A stretch of 64,000 nucleotides of DNA from Nematostella vectensis (GCF_932526225.1 NC_064038.1:16237575-16301574), one strand, 5' to 3'. Positions 30,288 to 39,606 are shown, counted from the first letter of the stretch. The notes: generated by a model not told the origin, from the letters alone. Program-made: numbers and translations.

Positions 30288-30444
30288 TATTTTTTCAACT
30301 TTACTTGTTTGTCTTCGTGTTGTTCTGTAAGCCCCAATACTGAGTATGAACTCATACCTTGTTTAAGAGCATAAGCAAAAAGCTTAGAACTCCATGGGAA
30401 GCTTCCATTTATTTGTCATTTTTTCTTTATCTGAATTCAATCTC

Positions 30445-30516
30445 GCCGTGATCGTATAGTGGTCAGTACATTGCGTTGTGGCCGCAAAAACCCAGGTTCG
30501 AATCCTGGTCACGGCA
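30445..30516 (+). tRNA. tRNA-His (GTG), C-loop class
   Basis: GGTCAG and T44 to A. Confidence 0.82.
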
Positions 30517-30676
30517 TTTTTTTTTCTTAACTTTACTTGTTTGTCTTCGTGTTGTTCTGTAAGCCCCAATACTGTGTATGCACTCCTATCTTGTTCAAGA
30601 GCATAAGCAAAAAGCTTAGAACTGCATAGGAAGCTTCCATTTATTTGTTATTTTTTCTTTATCTCAAATCAATCTC

Positions 30677-30748
30677 GGCGTGATCGTATAGTGGTTAGTA
30701 GATTGCGTTGTGGCCGCAGTAACCCAGGTTCGATTCCTGGTCACGGCA
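30677..30748 (+). tRNA. tRNA-His (GTG), G2 class
   Basis: As 4051. Confidence 0.6.
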
Positions 30749-30904
30749 TCTTTTTAACTTTATTTGTTTGTCTTTGTGTTGTTCTTTAAGCCCCAATACT
30801 GAGTCTGCACTCGTACCTTGTTTAATAGCAAAAGCAAAAAGCTTAGAACTCCACAGGAAGCTTCCATTTATTTGTCATGTTTTTCTTTATCTGAATTCAA
30901 TCTC

Positions 30905-30976
30905 CCCTTGATTGTATACTGGTTAGTACATTGCGTTGTTGCCGCAATAACCCAGGTTCGAATCCTAATCATTTTA
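30905..30976 (+). pseudogene. tRNA-like, anticodon GTT, dead acceptor
   Basis: As 2692. Confidence 0.75.
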
Positions 30977-31134
30977 TTTTTTTTCAACTTTACTTGTTTG
31001 TCTTCGTGTTGTTCTGTAAGCCCCAATACTGAGTATGAACTCGTACCTTGTTTAAGAGCATAAGCAAAAAGCTTAGAACTCCATGGGAAGCTTCCATTTA
31101 TTTGTCAGTTTTTTCTTTATCTGAATTCAATCTG

Positions 31135-31206
31135 GCCGTGATCGTAAAGTTGTTAGTACATTGCGTTGTGGCCGCAATAACCCAGGTTCGAATCCTGGTC
31201 ACGGCA
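31135..31206 (+). tRNA. tRNA-His (GTG) with G at -1, D arm altered
   Basis: G at -1; T13 to A and G18 to T damage the A box. Confidence 0.65.
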
Positions 31207-31365
31207 TTTTTTTTCTTAACTTTACTTGTTTGTCTTCGTGTTGTTCTGTAAGCCACAATACTGAGTATGAACTCGTACCTTGTTTAAGAGCATAAGCAAA
31301 AAGCTTAGAACTCCACAGGAAGCTTCCATTTATTGGTCATTTTTTCTTTATCTCAAATCAATCTC

Positions 31366-31437
31366 GGCGTGATTGTATAGTGGTTAGTAGATTGCGTTGT
31401 GGTTGCAGTAACCTAGGTTCGATTCCTGGTCACGGCA
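31366..31437 (+). tRNA. tRNA-His (GTG), G2 class, weakened
   Basis: C9, C38, C39 and C50 all to T on the G2 background. Confidence 0.5.
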
Positions 31438-31591
31438 TTTTTTAACTTTATTTGTTTGTCTTTGTGTTGTTCTTTAAGCCCCAATACTGAGTCTGCACTC
31501 GTACCTTGTTTAATAGCAAAAGCAAAAAGCTTAGAACTCCACAGGAAGCTTCCATTTATTTATCAGGTTTTCTTTGTCTCAAATCATCCTC

Positions 31592-31663
31592 GCCGTGATG
31601 GTATAGTGGTTAGTACATTGCGTTGTGGCCGCAATAACCCAGGTTCGAATCCTAATCATTTTA
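31592..31663 (+). pseudogene. tRNA-His (GTG) with dead 3' arm
   Basis: C9 to G, as 8382. Confidence 0.75.
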
Positions 31664-31821
31664 TTTTTTTTCAACTTTACTTGTTTGGCTTTGTGTTGTT
31701 CTTTAAGCCCCAATACTGAGTCTGCACTCGTACCTTGTTTAAGAGCATAAGCAAAAAGCTTAGAAATCCACAGGAAGCTTCCATTTTTTTGTCATGTTTT
31801 TCTTTATCTGAATTCAATCTC

Positions 31822-31893
31822 CCCGTGATTGTATACTGGTTAGTACATTGCGTTGTTGCCGCAATAACCCAGGTTCGAATCCTAATCATTTCA
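31822..31893 (+). pseudogene. tRNA-like, anticodon GTT, dead acceptor
   Basis: CCCGTGA/TCATTTC variant, as 5198. Confidence 0.75.
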
Positions 31894-32051
31894 TTTTTTT
31901 TCAACTTTACTTGTTTGTCTTCGTGTTGTTCTGTAAGCCACAATACTGAGTATGAACTCGTACCTTGTTTAAGAGCATAAGCAAAAAGCTTAGAACTCCA
32001 TGGGATGCTTCCATTTATTTGTCATTTTTTTCTTTATCTGAATTCAATCTC

Positions 32052-32123
32052 GCCGTGATCGTATTGTGGTTAGTACATTGCGTTGTGGCCGCAATAACCC
32101 AGGTTCGAATCCTGGTCACGGCA
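32052..32123 (+). tRNA. tRNA-His (GTG), T14 class
   Basis: A14 to T only. Confidence 0.82.
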
Positions 32124-32282
32124 TTTTTTTTCTTAACTTTACTTGTTTGTCTTCGTGTTGTTCTGTAAGCCCCAATACTCCGTATGCACTCCTATCTTGT
32201 TCAAGAGCATAAGCAAAAAGCTTAGAACGCCATAGGAAGCTTCCATTTATTTGTTATTTTTTCTTTATCTCAAATCAATCTC

Positions 32283-32354
32283 GGCGTGATCGTATAGTGG
32301 TTAGTAGATTGCGTTGTGGCAGCAGTAACCAAGGTTCGATTCCTGGTCACGGCA
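32283..32354 (+). tRNA. tRNA-His (GTG), G2 class
   Basis: C39 to A and C50 to A in addition. Confidence 0.5.
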
Positions 32355-32509
32355 TTTTTTTAAATTTATTTGTTTGTCTTTGTGTTGTTCTTTAAGCCCC
32401 AATACTGAGTCTGCACTCGGACCTTGTTTAATAGCAAAAGCAAAAAGCTTAGAACTCCACAGGAAGCTTCCATTTATTTGTCAGTTTTTCTTTGTCTCAA
32501 ATCACTCTC

Positions 32510-32581
32510 GCCGAGATTGTATACTTGTTAGTACATTGCGTTGTGGCCAAAATAACACAGGTTCGAATTCTGGTCATGTCA
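32510..32581 (+). pseudogene. tRNA-His pseudogene, GCCGAGA class
   Basis: As 195. Confidence 0.75.
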
Positions 32582-32738
32582 TTTATTTTCAACTTTACTT
32601 GTTTGTCCTTGTGTTGTTCTTTAAGCCCCAATACTGAGTCTGCACTCCTATCTTGTTCAAGAGCATAAGAGAAAAGCTTAGAACTCCACAGGAAACTTCC
32701 ATTTATTTGTTATTTTTTCTTTATCTGAATTCAATCTC

Positions 32739-32810
32739 GCCGTGATCGTATAGTGGTAAGTACATTGCGTTGTGGCCGCAATAACCCAGGTCCGAATCCT
32801 GGTCACGGCA
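32739..32810 (+). tRNA. tRNA-His (GTG)
   Basis: D-loop GGTAAG and T55 to C, as 424. Confidence 0.8.
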
Positions 32811-32968
32811 TTTTTTTTTCAACTTTACTTGTTTGTCTTCTTGTTGTTCTGTAAGCCCCGATACTGAGTATGCACTCGTACGTTGTTTAAGAGCATAAGC
32901 AAAAAGCTTAGAACTCCACAGGAAGCTTCCATTTATTTGTCATTTTTTCTTTATATGAAATCAATCTC

Positions 32969-33040
32969 GCCGTGATCGTATAGTGGTTAGAACATTGCGT
33001 TGTGGCCGCAATAACACAGGTTCGAATCCTGGTCACGGCA
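32969..33040 (+). tRNA. tRNA-His (GTG)
   Basis: T23 to A and C49 to A. Confidence 0.65.
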
Positions 33041-33199
33041 TTTTTTTTTTCAACTTTACTTGATTGTCTTCGTGTTGTTCTGTAAGCCCCGATTCTGAGT
33101 CTGCAATCCTATCTTGTTCAAGAGCATAAGCAAAAAGCTTAGAACTCCACAGGAAGCTTCCATTTATTTGTCATTTTTTCTTTATCTGAATTCAATCTC

Positions 33200-33271
33200 C
33201 CCTTGATCGTATAGTGGTTAGTACATTGGGTTGTGGCCGCAATAATCCAGGTTCGAATCCTGGTCACGGCA
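33200..33271 (+). tRNA. tRNA-His (GTG), C1 class, weakened
   Basis: CCCTTGA acceptor (two mismatches), C30 to G in the anticodon stem, C48 to T. Confidence 0.5.
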
Positions 33272-33427
33272 TTTTTTTCAACTCTACTTGTTTGTCTTTG
33301 TGTTGTTCGTTAACCCTCAATACTGAGTATTCACTGGTACCTTGTTTAAGAGCATAAGCAAAAAGCTTAGAACTCCACAGGAAGCTTCCATTTATTTGTC
33401 ATTTTTTCTTTATATGAACTCAATCTC

Positions 33428-33499
33428 GCCGTGATCGTATTGTGGTTAGTACATTGCGTTGTGGCCGCAATAACCCAGGTTCGAATCCTGGTCACGGCA
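33428..33499 (+). tRNA. tRNA-His (GTG), T14 class
   Basis: A14 to T only. Confidence 0.82.
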
Positions 33500-33658
33500 T
33501 TTTTTTTCTTAACTTTACTTGTTTGTCTTCGTGTTGTTCTGTAAGCCCCAATACTCCGTATGCACTCCTATCATGTTCAAGAGCATAAGCAAAAAGCTTA
33601 GAACTCCATAGGAAGCTTCCATTTATTTGTTATTTTTTCTTTATCTCAAATCAATCTC

Positions 33659-33730
33659 GGCGTGATCGTATAGTGGTTAGTAGATTGCGTTGTGGCAGCA
33701 GTAACCCAGGTTCGATTCCTGGTCACGGCA
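33659..33730 (+). tRNA. tRNA-His (GTG), G2 class
   Basis: G2 changes plus C39 to A. Confidence 0.52.
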
Positions 33731-33885
33731 TTTTTTTAACTTTATTTGTTTGTCTTTGTGTTGTTCTTTAAGCCCCAATACTGAGTCTGCACTCGGACCT
33801 TGTTTAATAGCAAAAGCAAAAAGCTTAGAACTCCACAGGAAGCTTCCATTTATTTGTCAGTTTTTCTTTGTCTCAAATCACTCTC

Positions 33886-33957
33886 GCCGAGATTGTATAC
33901 TTGTTAGTACATTGCGTTGTGGCCAAAATAACAAAGGTTCGAATTCTGGTCATGTCA
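33886..33957 (+). pseudogene. tRNA-His pseudogene, GCCGAGA class
   Basis: As 195, with C49 and C50 both A. Confidence 0.75.
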
Positions 33958-34114
33958 TTTATTTTCAACTTTACTTGTTTGTCCTTGTGTTGTTCTTTAA
34001 GCCCCAATACTGAGTCTGCACTCCTATCTTGTTCAAGAGCATAAGCGAAAAGCTTAGAACTCCACAGGAAGCTTCCATTTATTTGTTTTTTTTTCTTTAT
34101 TTGAATTCAATCTC

Positions 34115-34186
34115 GCCGTGATCGTATAGTGGTAAGTACATTGCGTTGTGGCCGCAATAACCCAGGTCCGAATCCTGGTCACGGCA
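34115..34186 (+). tRNA. tRNA-His (GTG)
   Basis: D-loop GGTAAG and T55 to C. Confidence 0.8.
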
Positions 34187-34344
34187 TTTTTTTTTCAACT
34201 TTACTTGTTTGTCTTCTTGTTGTTCTGTAAGCCCCGATACTGAGTATGCACTCGTACGTTGTTTAAGAGCATAAGCAAAAAGCTTAGAACTCCACAGGAA
34301 GCTTCCATTTATTTGTCATTTTTTCTTTATATGAAATCAATCTC

Positions 34345-34416
34345 GCCGTGATCGTATAGTGGTTAGAACATTGCGTTGTGGCCGCAATAACACAGGTTCG
34401 AATCCTGGTCACGGCA
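34345..34416 (+). tRNA. tRNA-His (GTG)
   Basis: T23 to A and C49 to A. Confidence 0.65.
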
Positions 34417-34575
34417 TTTTTTTTTTCAACTTTACTTGATTGTCTTCGTGTTGTTCTGTAAGCCCCGATTCTGAGTCTGCAATCCTATCTTGTTCAAGAG
34501 CATAAGCAAAAAGCTTAGAACTCCACAGGAAGCTTCCATTTATTTGTCATTTTTTCTTTATCTGAATTCAATCTC

Positions 34576-34647
34576 CCCGTGATCGTATAGTGGTTAGTAC
34601 ATTGGGTTGTGGCCGCAATAATCCAGGTTCGAATCCTGGTCACGGCA
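34576..34647 (+). tRNA. tRNA-His (GTG), C1 class with T48
   Basis: C1, C30 to G, C48 to T. Shares C1 and T48 with the CTG class but keeps GTG. Confidence 0.58.
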
Positions 34648-34803
34648 TTTTTTTCAACTCTACTTGTTTGTCTTTGTGTTGTTCGTTAACCCTCAATACT
34701 GAGTATTCACTGGTACCTTGTTTAAGAGCATAAGCAAAATGCTTAGAACTCCACAGGAAGCTTCCATTTTTTTGTCATTTTGTCTTTATCTGAGTTCAAA
34801 CTC

Positions 34804-34875
34804 GCCGTGATCGTATAGTGGTTAGTACATTGCGTTGTGGCCGCAATAACACAGGTTCGAATCCTGGTCACAGCA
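34804..34875 (+). tRNA. tRNA-His (GTG)
   Basis: C49 to A and G70 to A; B box intact, unlike 1101. Confidence 0.62.
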
Positions 34876-35034
34876 TTTTTTTTTTCAACTTTACTTTTTT
34901 TTCTTCGTGTTGTTCTATAAGCCCTAATACTGATTATGCACTCCCATCATGTTCAAAAGCATAAGCAAAAAGCTTAGAACTTCACAGGAAGCTTCAAATT
35001 ATTTGTCATTTTTTCTTTATCTGAATTCAATCTC

Positions 35035-35106
35035 GCCGTGATCGTATAGTGGTTAGTACTTTGCGTTGTGGCCGCAATAACCCAGGTTCGAATCCTGGTC
35101 AAGGCA
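35035..35106 (+). tRNA. tRNA-His (GTG), A69 class (representative)
   Basis: A26 to T and C69 to A, a G4xA69 mismatch in the middle of the acceptor stem. This is the first copy of a class common in the right block. Confidence 0.68.
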
Positions 35107-35264
35107 TTTTTTTTTCAACTTTACTTGTTTGTCTTCGTGTTGTTTTTTAAGCCCCAATACTGAGTATAAATTCGTACATTGTTTAATAGCATAAGCAAAA
35201 AGCTTAGAACTCCACAGGAAGCTTCCATTTATTTTTTTTTTTTTCTTTGTCTGAAGTCAATCTC

Positions 35265-35336
35265 GCTGTGATCGTATAGTGGTTAGTACATTGCGTTGTG
35301 GCCGCAATAACCCAGGTTCGAATCCTGGTCACTGCA
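35265..35336 (+). tRNA. tRNA-His (GTG), T70 class
   Basis: C3 to T and G70 to T give T3xT70. Confidence 0.68.
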
Positions 35337-35474
35337 TTTTTTTTCAACTTTACTTGTTTGTCTTCCTGTTGTTCTGTAAGCCCTGATACTGAGTATGCAC
35401 TCATACGTTGTTTAAGAGCATAAGCAAAAAGCTTAGAACTCCACAGGAAGCTTCCATTTATTTGTCATTTTTTC

Positions 35475-35483
35475 TTTATATGA
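35475..35483 (+). promoter_or_regulatory. TATA-like upstream element of a canonical unit (representative)
   Basis: TTTATATGA lies 11-19 bp before the tRNA. Other units carry TTTATCTGAATTC or TTTATCTCAAATC here, so the TATA-like form marks only some subfamilies. Whether TFIIIB uses it is unknown. Confidence 0.3.
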
Positions 35484-35500
35484 AATCAAGTTCGCCGTGA

Positions 35501-35511
35501 TCGTATAGTGG
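35501..35511 (+). promoter_or_regulatory. Pol III A box (representative)
   Basis: TCGTATAGTGG at tRNA positions 8-19 is the usual A-box location. It is changed in the A2A3 (GTAAACTGG), GTT (TTGTATACTGG) and A15 (TATAATGG) classes. Confidence 0.75.
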
Positions 35512-35543
35512 TTAGTACATTGCGTTGTGGCCGCAATAACCCA

Positions 35544-35554
35544 GGTTCGAATCC
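35544..35554 (+). promoter_or_regulatory. Pol III B box (representative)
   Basis: GGTTCGAATCC in the T arm matches the TFIIIC B-box consensus. It is the best kept element of the array and persists in units whose acceptor stem is destroyed. Confidence 0.85.
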
Positions 35555-35565
35555 TGGTCACGGCA

Positions 35566-35572
35566 TTTTTTT
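35566..35572 (+). terminator. Pol III terminator T7 (representative)
   Basis: A run of seven T starts immediately after A73. Elsewhere runs range from five to about ten T. In the G2 class the run is preceded by TC (CATCTTTTT), in A2A3 by TA, and in many A3/C11 units it is split as TTTTGTTTT. Confidence 0.85.
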
Positions 35573-35721
35573 CAACTTTACTTGTTTGTCCTTGTGTTGT
35601 TCTATAAGCCCTAATACAGAGTATGCACTCCCATCATGTGCAAAAGCATAAGCAAAAAGCTTAGAACTCCACAGGAAGCTTCCATTTATTTGTCATTTTT
35701 TCTTTATATGAAATCAAGGTC
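35573..35721 (+). repeat. Spacer between tRNA units (representative)
   Basis: AT-rich spacer with no open frame of interest. It holds two AAGCTT sites 19 bp apart on either side of AGAACTCCACAGG, a layout kept in most units. Many spacers also carry GAATTC about 10 bp before the next tRNA. No tRNA-like fold or second gene is visible. Confidence 0.7.
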
Positions 35722-35793
35722 GCCGTGATCGTATAGTGGTTAGTACATTGCGTTGTGGCCGCAATAACCCAGGTTCGAATCCTGGTCACGGCA
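35722..35793 (+). tRNA. tRNA-His (GTG), canonical
   Basis: Exact match to the reference body; T7 terminator. Confidence 0.95.
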
Positions 35794-35940
35794 TTTTTTT
35801 CAACTTTACTTGTTTGTCCTTGTGTTGTTCTTCAACCCCTAATACTGAGTATGCACTCGTAAGAGCATAACCAAAAACCTTAGAACTACACAGGAAGCTT
35901 TCATTTATTTGTCATTTTTTCTTTATATGAAATCAATATC

Positions 35941-36012
35941 GCCGTGATCGTATAGTGGTTAGTACATTGCGTTGTGGCCGCAATAACCCAGGTTCGAATC
36001 CTGGTCACGGCA
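35941..36012 (+). tRNA. tRNA-His (GTG), canonical
   Basis: Exact match; upstream AATATC instead of AATCTC. Confidence 0.95.
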
Positions 36013-36169
36013 TTTTTTTTTCAACTTTACTTGTTTGTCTTCGTGTTGTTTTTTAAGCAACAATACTGAGTATGAACTCGTACCTTGTTTAATAGCATTA
36101 GCAAAAAGCTTAGAACTCCACAGGAAGCTTCCATTTATTTGTCAATTTTTCTTTTCTGAATTCAATATC

Positions 36170-36241
36170 ACCCTGATCGTATAGTGGTTAGTACATTGCG
36201 TTGTGGCCGCAATAACCCAGGTTCGAATCCTGGTCACTGCA
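36170..36241 (+). tRNA. tRNA-His (GTG), weakened
   Basis: Acceptor ACCCTGA/TCACTGC has mismatches at 1-72, 3-70 and 4-69 and C4; the rest is canonical. Confidence 0.5.
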
Positions 36242-36390
36242 TTTTTTTTTTCAACTTTATGGTTTGTCTTAGTGTTGTTCTTTAACCCCTAATACTGAGT
36301 ATGCACTTGTAAGAGCATAACCAAAAACCTTAGAACTACACAGGAAGCTTTCATTTATTTGTCATTTTTTCTTTATATGAAATCAATATC

Positions 36391-36462
36391 GCCGTGATCG
36401 TATAGTGGTTAGTACATTGCGTTGTGGCCGCAATAACCCAGGTTCGAATCCTGGTCACGGCA
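36391..36462 (+). tRNA. tRNA-His (GTG), canonical
   Basis: Exact match; the unit duplicates that at 35941 (450 bp offset, two-unit repeat). Confidence 0.95.
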
Positions 36463-36619
36463 TTTTTTTTTCAACTTTACTTGTTTGTCTTCGTGTTGTT
36501 TTTTAAGCAACAATACTGAGTATGAACTCGTACCTTGTTTAATAGCATAAGCAAAAAGCTTAGAACTCCACAGGAAGCTTCCATTTATTTGTCAATTTTT
36601 CTTTTCTGAATTCAATATC

Positions 36620-36691
36620 ACCGTGATCGTATAGTTGTTAGTACATTGCGTTGTGGCCGCAATAACCCAGGTTCGAATCCTGGTCACGGCA
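36620..36691 (+). tRNA. tRNA-His (GTG)
   Basis: G1 to A (A1xC72) and G18 to T, which removes a conserved D-loop G. Confidence 0.6.
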
Positions 36692-36850
36692 TTTTTTTTT
36701 TCAACTTTACTTGTTTGTCTTCGTGTTGTTCTTTAACCCCCAATACTGAGTATGAACTCGTACCTTGTTTAAGAGAATAAGCAAAAAGCTTAGAACTCCA
36801 CAGGAAGCTTCCATTTATTTGTCATTTTGTCTTTATCTGAGTTCAATCTC

Positions 36851-36922
36851 GCCGTGATCGTATAGTGGTTAGTACATTGCGTTGTGGCCGCAATAACCCA
36901 GGTTCGAATCCTGGTCACGGCA
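36851..36922 (+). tRNA. tRNA-His (GTG), canonical
   Basis: Exact match; T8 terminator. Confidence 0.95.
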
Positions 36923-37079
36923 TTTTTTTTCAACTTTACTTGTTTGTCTTCTTGTTGTTCTTTTACCCCCAATACTGAGTATGCACTCGTACCTTGTTCA
37001 AGAGAATAAGCAAAAAGCTTAGAACTCCACAGGAAGCTTCCATTTACTTGTCATTTTGTCTTTATCTGAATTAAATCTC

Positions 37080-37151
37080 GCCGTGATCGTATAGTGGTTA
37101 GTACAATGCGTTGTGGCCGCAATAACCCAGGTTCGAATCCTGGTCACTGCA
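37080..37151 (+). tRNA. tRNA-His (GTG), T70 class
   Basis: T27 to A (A27xA43) and G70 to T. Confidence 0.65.
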
Positions 37152-37309
37152 TTTTTTTTTTAACTTTACTTGTTTGTCTTCCTGTTGTTCTGTAAGCCCC
37201 GATACTGAGTATGCACTCGTACGTTGTTTAAGAGCATAAGCAAAAAGCTTAGAACTCCACAGGAAGCTTCCATTTATTTGTCATTTTTTCTTTATATGAA
37301 CTCAATCTC

Positions 37310-37381
37310 GCCGTGATCGTATAGTGGTTAGTACATTGCGTTGTGGCCGCAATAACCCAGGTTCGAATCTTGGTCACGGCA
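37310..37381 (+). tRNA. tRNA-His (GTG)
   Basis: C62 to T only. Confidence 0.88.
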
Positions 37382-37539
37382 TTTTTTTTTCAACTTTACT
37401 TGTTTGTCTTAGTGTTGTTCTATAAGCCCTAATACTGAGTATGCACTCCCATCATGTTCAAAAGCATAAGCAAAAAGCTTAGAACTTCACAGGAAGCTTC
37501 CATTTATTTGTCATTTTTTCTTTATATGAAATCAATCTC

Positions 37540-37611
37540 GCCTTGATCGTATAGTGGATAGAACATTGCGTTGTGACCGCAATAACCCAGGTTCGAATCC
37601 TGGTCACGGCA
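37540..37611 (+). tRNA. tRNA-His (GTG), A37 class
   Basis: G4 to T, T20 to A, T23 to A, and G37 to A next to the anticodon. Confidence 0.58.
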
Positions 37612-37768
37612 TTTTTTTTTAAACTTTACTTGTTTGTCTTCGTGTTGTTCTATAAGCCCTAATACTGAGTATGCACTCCCATCATGTTCAAAAGCATAAG
37701 CACAAAGCTTAGAACTTCACAGGAAGCTTCCATTTATTTGTCTTTTTTTTTTATTTGAACTCAATCTC

Positions 37769-37840
37769 GCCGTTATCGTATAGTGGTTAGTACATTGCGT
37801 TGTGGCCGCAATAACGCAGGTTCGAATCTTGGTCACGGCA
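37769..37840 (+). tRNA. tRNA-His (GTG), weakened
   Basis: G6 to T, C49 to G, C62 to T. Confidence 0.58.
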
Positions 37841-37999
37841 TTATTTTTTCAACTTTACTTGTTTGTCTTCGTGTTGTTCTATAAGCCCTAATACTGAGTA
37901 TGCACTCCCATCATGTTCGAAAGCATAAGCAAAAAGCTTAGAACTTCAAAGGAAGCTTCCATTTATTTGTCATTTTTTTCTTTATATGAAATCAATCTC

Positions 38000-38071
38000 G
38001 CCGTGATCGTATAGTGGATAGAACATTGCGTTGTGACCGCAATAACCCAGGTTCAAATCCTGGTCACGGCA
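38000..38071 (+). tRNA. tRNA-His (GTG), A37 class
   Basis: T20 to A, T23 to A, G37 to A, and G57 to A in the B box (TTCAAAT). Confidence 0.58.
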
Positions 38072-38227
38072 TTTTTTTTTAACTTTACTTGTTTGTCTTC
38101 GTGTTGTTCTATAAGCCCCGATACTTAGTATGCACTCGTACGTTGTTTAAGAGCATAAAAAAAAGCTTAGAACTCCACAGGAAGCTTCCATTTATTTGTC
38201 ATTTTTTTTTTATATGAAATCAATCTC

Positions 38228-38299
38228 GCCGTGATCGTATAGTGGATAGAACATTGCGTTGTGGCCGCAATAACCCAGGTTCGAATCCTGGTCAAGGCA
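38228..38299 (+). tRNA. tRNA-His (GTG), A69 class
   Basis: T20 to A, T23 to A, C69 to A. Confidence 0.6.
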
Positions 38300-38456
38300 T
38301 TTTTTTTCAACTTTACTTGTTTGTCTTCGTGTTGTTTTTTAAGCCCCAATACTGAGTATGAACTCGTACCTTGTTTAATAGCATAAGCAAAAAGCTTAGA
38401 ACTCCACAGGAAGCTTCCATTTATTTTTTGTTTTTTCTTTGTCTGAATTCAATCTC

Positions 38457-38528
38457 TCCGTGATCGTATAGTGGTTAGTACATTGCGTTGTGGCCGCAAT
38501 AACCCAGGTTCGAATCTTGGTCACGGCA
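38457..38528 (+). tRNA. tRNA-His (GTG)
   Basis: G1 to T (T1xC72) and C62 to T. Confidence 0.68.
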
Positions 38529-38687
38529 TTTTTTTTTTCAACTTTACTTGTTAGTCTTCGTGTTGTTCTATAAGCCCTAATACTGAGTATGCACTCCCAT
38601 CATGTTCAAAAGCATAAGCAAAAAGCTTAGAACTTCACAGGAAGCTTCCATTTATTTGTCATTTTTTCTTTATATGAAATCAATCTC

Positions 38688-38759
38688 GCCGTGATCGTAT
38701 AGTGGATAGAACTTTGCGTTGTGACCGCAATAACCCAGGTTCAAATCCTGGTCACGGCA
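38688..38759 (+). tRNA. tRNA-His (GTG), A37 class
   Basis: As 38000 plus A26 to T. Confidence 0.58.
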
Positions 38760-38916
38760 TTTTTTTTTCAACTTTACTTGTTTGTCTTCGTGTTGTTCTA
38801 TAAGCCCCGATACTTAGTATGCACTCGTACGTTGTTTAAGAGCATAAGAAAAAGCTTAGAACTCCAAATGAAGCTTCCATTTATTTGTCATTTTTTCTTT
38901 ATATGCAATCAATCTC

Positions 38917-38988
38917 GCCGTGATCGTATAGTGGTTAGTACTTTGCGTTGTGGCCGCAATAACCCAGGTTCGAATCCTGGTCAAGGCA
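38917..38988 (+). tRNA. tRNA-His (GTG), A69 class
   Basis: A26 to T, C69 to A. Confidence 0.68.
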
Positions 38989-39145
38989 TTTTTTTTCAAC
39001 TTTACTTGTTTGTCTTCGTGTTGTTTTTTAAGCCCCGATACTGAGTATGCACTCGTACGTTGTTTAAGAGCATAAGCAAAAATCTTAGAACTCCACAGGA
39101 AGCTTCCATTTATTTGTCATTTTTTCTTTATATGAAATCAATCTC

Positions 39146-39217
39146 GCCGTGATCGTATAGTGGTTAGTACATTGCGTTGTGGCCGCAATAACCCAGGTTC
39201 GAATCCTGGTTACGGCA
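39146..39217 (+). tRNA. tRNA-His (GTG)
   Basis: Only C67 to T, giving a G6-T67 wobble; well folded. Confidence 0.88.
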
Positions 39218-39375
39218 TTTTTTTTTTCAACTTTACTTGTTTGTCTTCGTGTTGTTCTGTAAGCCCCGATACTGAGTATACACTAGTACCTTGTTCAAGA
39301 GCATAAGCAAAAAGCTTAGAACTCCACAGGAAGCTTCCATTTATTTGTCATTTTTTTTTATCTGAATTTAATCTC

Positions 39376-39447
39376 GCAGTGATCGCATAGTGGTTAGTAC
39401 ATTGCGTTGTAGCTGCAATAACCAAGGTTCGAATCCTGGTCACGGCA
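39376..39447 (+). tRNA. tRNA-His body with anticodon GTA (Tyr), singleton
   Basis: G36 to A changes the anticodon to GTA. C39 to T keeps a G31-T39 wobble. C3 to A and C50 to A add a mismatch each, and T11 to C gives C11xA24. Close relatives of the A3/C11 class (39838) keep GTG, so this is a recent point change. Whether it is read as Tyr or is dead cannot be told. Confidence 0.65.
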
Positions 39448-39606
39448 TTTTTTTTTTCAACTTTACTTGTTTGTCTTCGTGTTGTTCTGTAAGCCCCGAT
39501 ACTGAGTATGCACTCGTACGTTGTTTAACAGCATAAGCAAAAATCTTAGAATTTCAAAGCAAGCTTTTATTTATTTGTCATTTTTTCTTTACATGAAATC
39601 AATCTC

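Larger units (their letters stand above)
1..35034 (+). repeat. Left block: mosaic higher-order repeats of 5-15 units
   Basis: Using the A2A3 tRNA as phase marker, successive repeats contain 6, 15, 12, 5, 6, 12, 12, 12, 7, 10, 7, 7 and 12 units. The core order is A2A3, C-loop, G2, GTT, G-1 (or T14), followed by a variable insert and then one or two C1 units. CTG-anticodon copies are absent here; GTT copies are nearly confined to it. Confidence 0.85.
32283..35034 (+). repeat. Duplicated 6-unit block, 1,376 bp period
   Basis: Units at 32283, 32510, 32739 and 32969 recur at 33659, 33886, 34115 and 34345 with the same private changes. The same unit order opens the window (1-725), so a third copy lies at the left edge. 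Confidence 0.8.
35494..35565 (+). tRNA. tRNA-His (GTG), canonical (representative)
   Basis: A complete nuclear tRNA-His gene, 72 bp, no intron and no encoded CCA. Acceptor (7 bp), D stem (4 pairs, T13-G22 wobble), anticodon stem (5 bp) and T stem (5 bp) all pair; anticodon GTG reads CAC and CAU. Position 37 is G and 73 is A, as in eukaryotic tRNA-His. Base -1 is C, so G-1 would come from Thg1. TCGTATAGTGG and GGTTCGAATCC are the internal promoter and seven T terminate. It is preceded and followed by units of the same strand. Confidence 0.95.

Noticed and set aside
35475-35483. A strong TATA promoter or snRNA-type proximal element upstream of each unit
   Set aside because: Only some units have TTTATATGA; others have TTTATCTGA at the same place. 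No conserved proximal sequence element is visible, and the internal boxes suffice.
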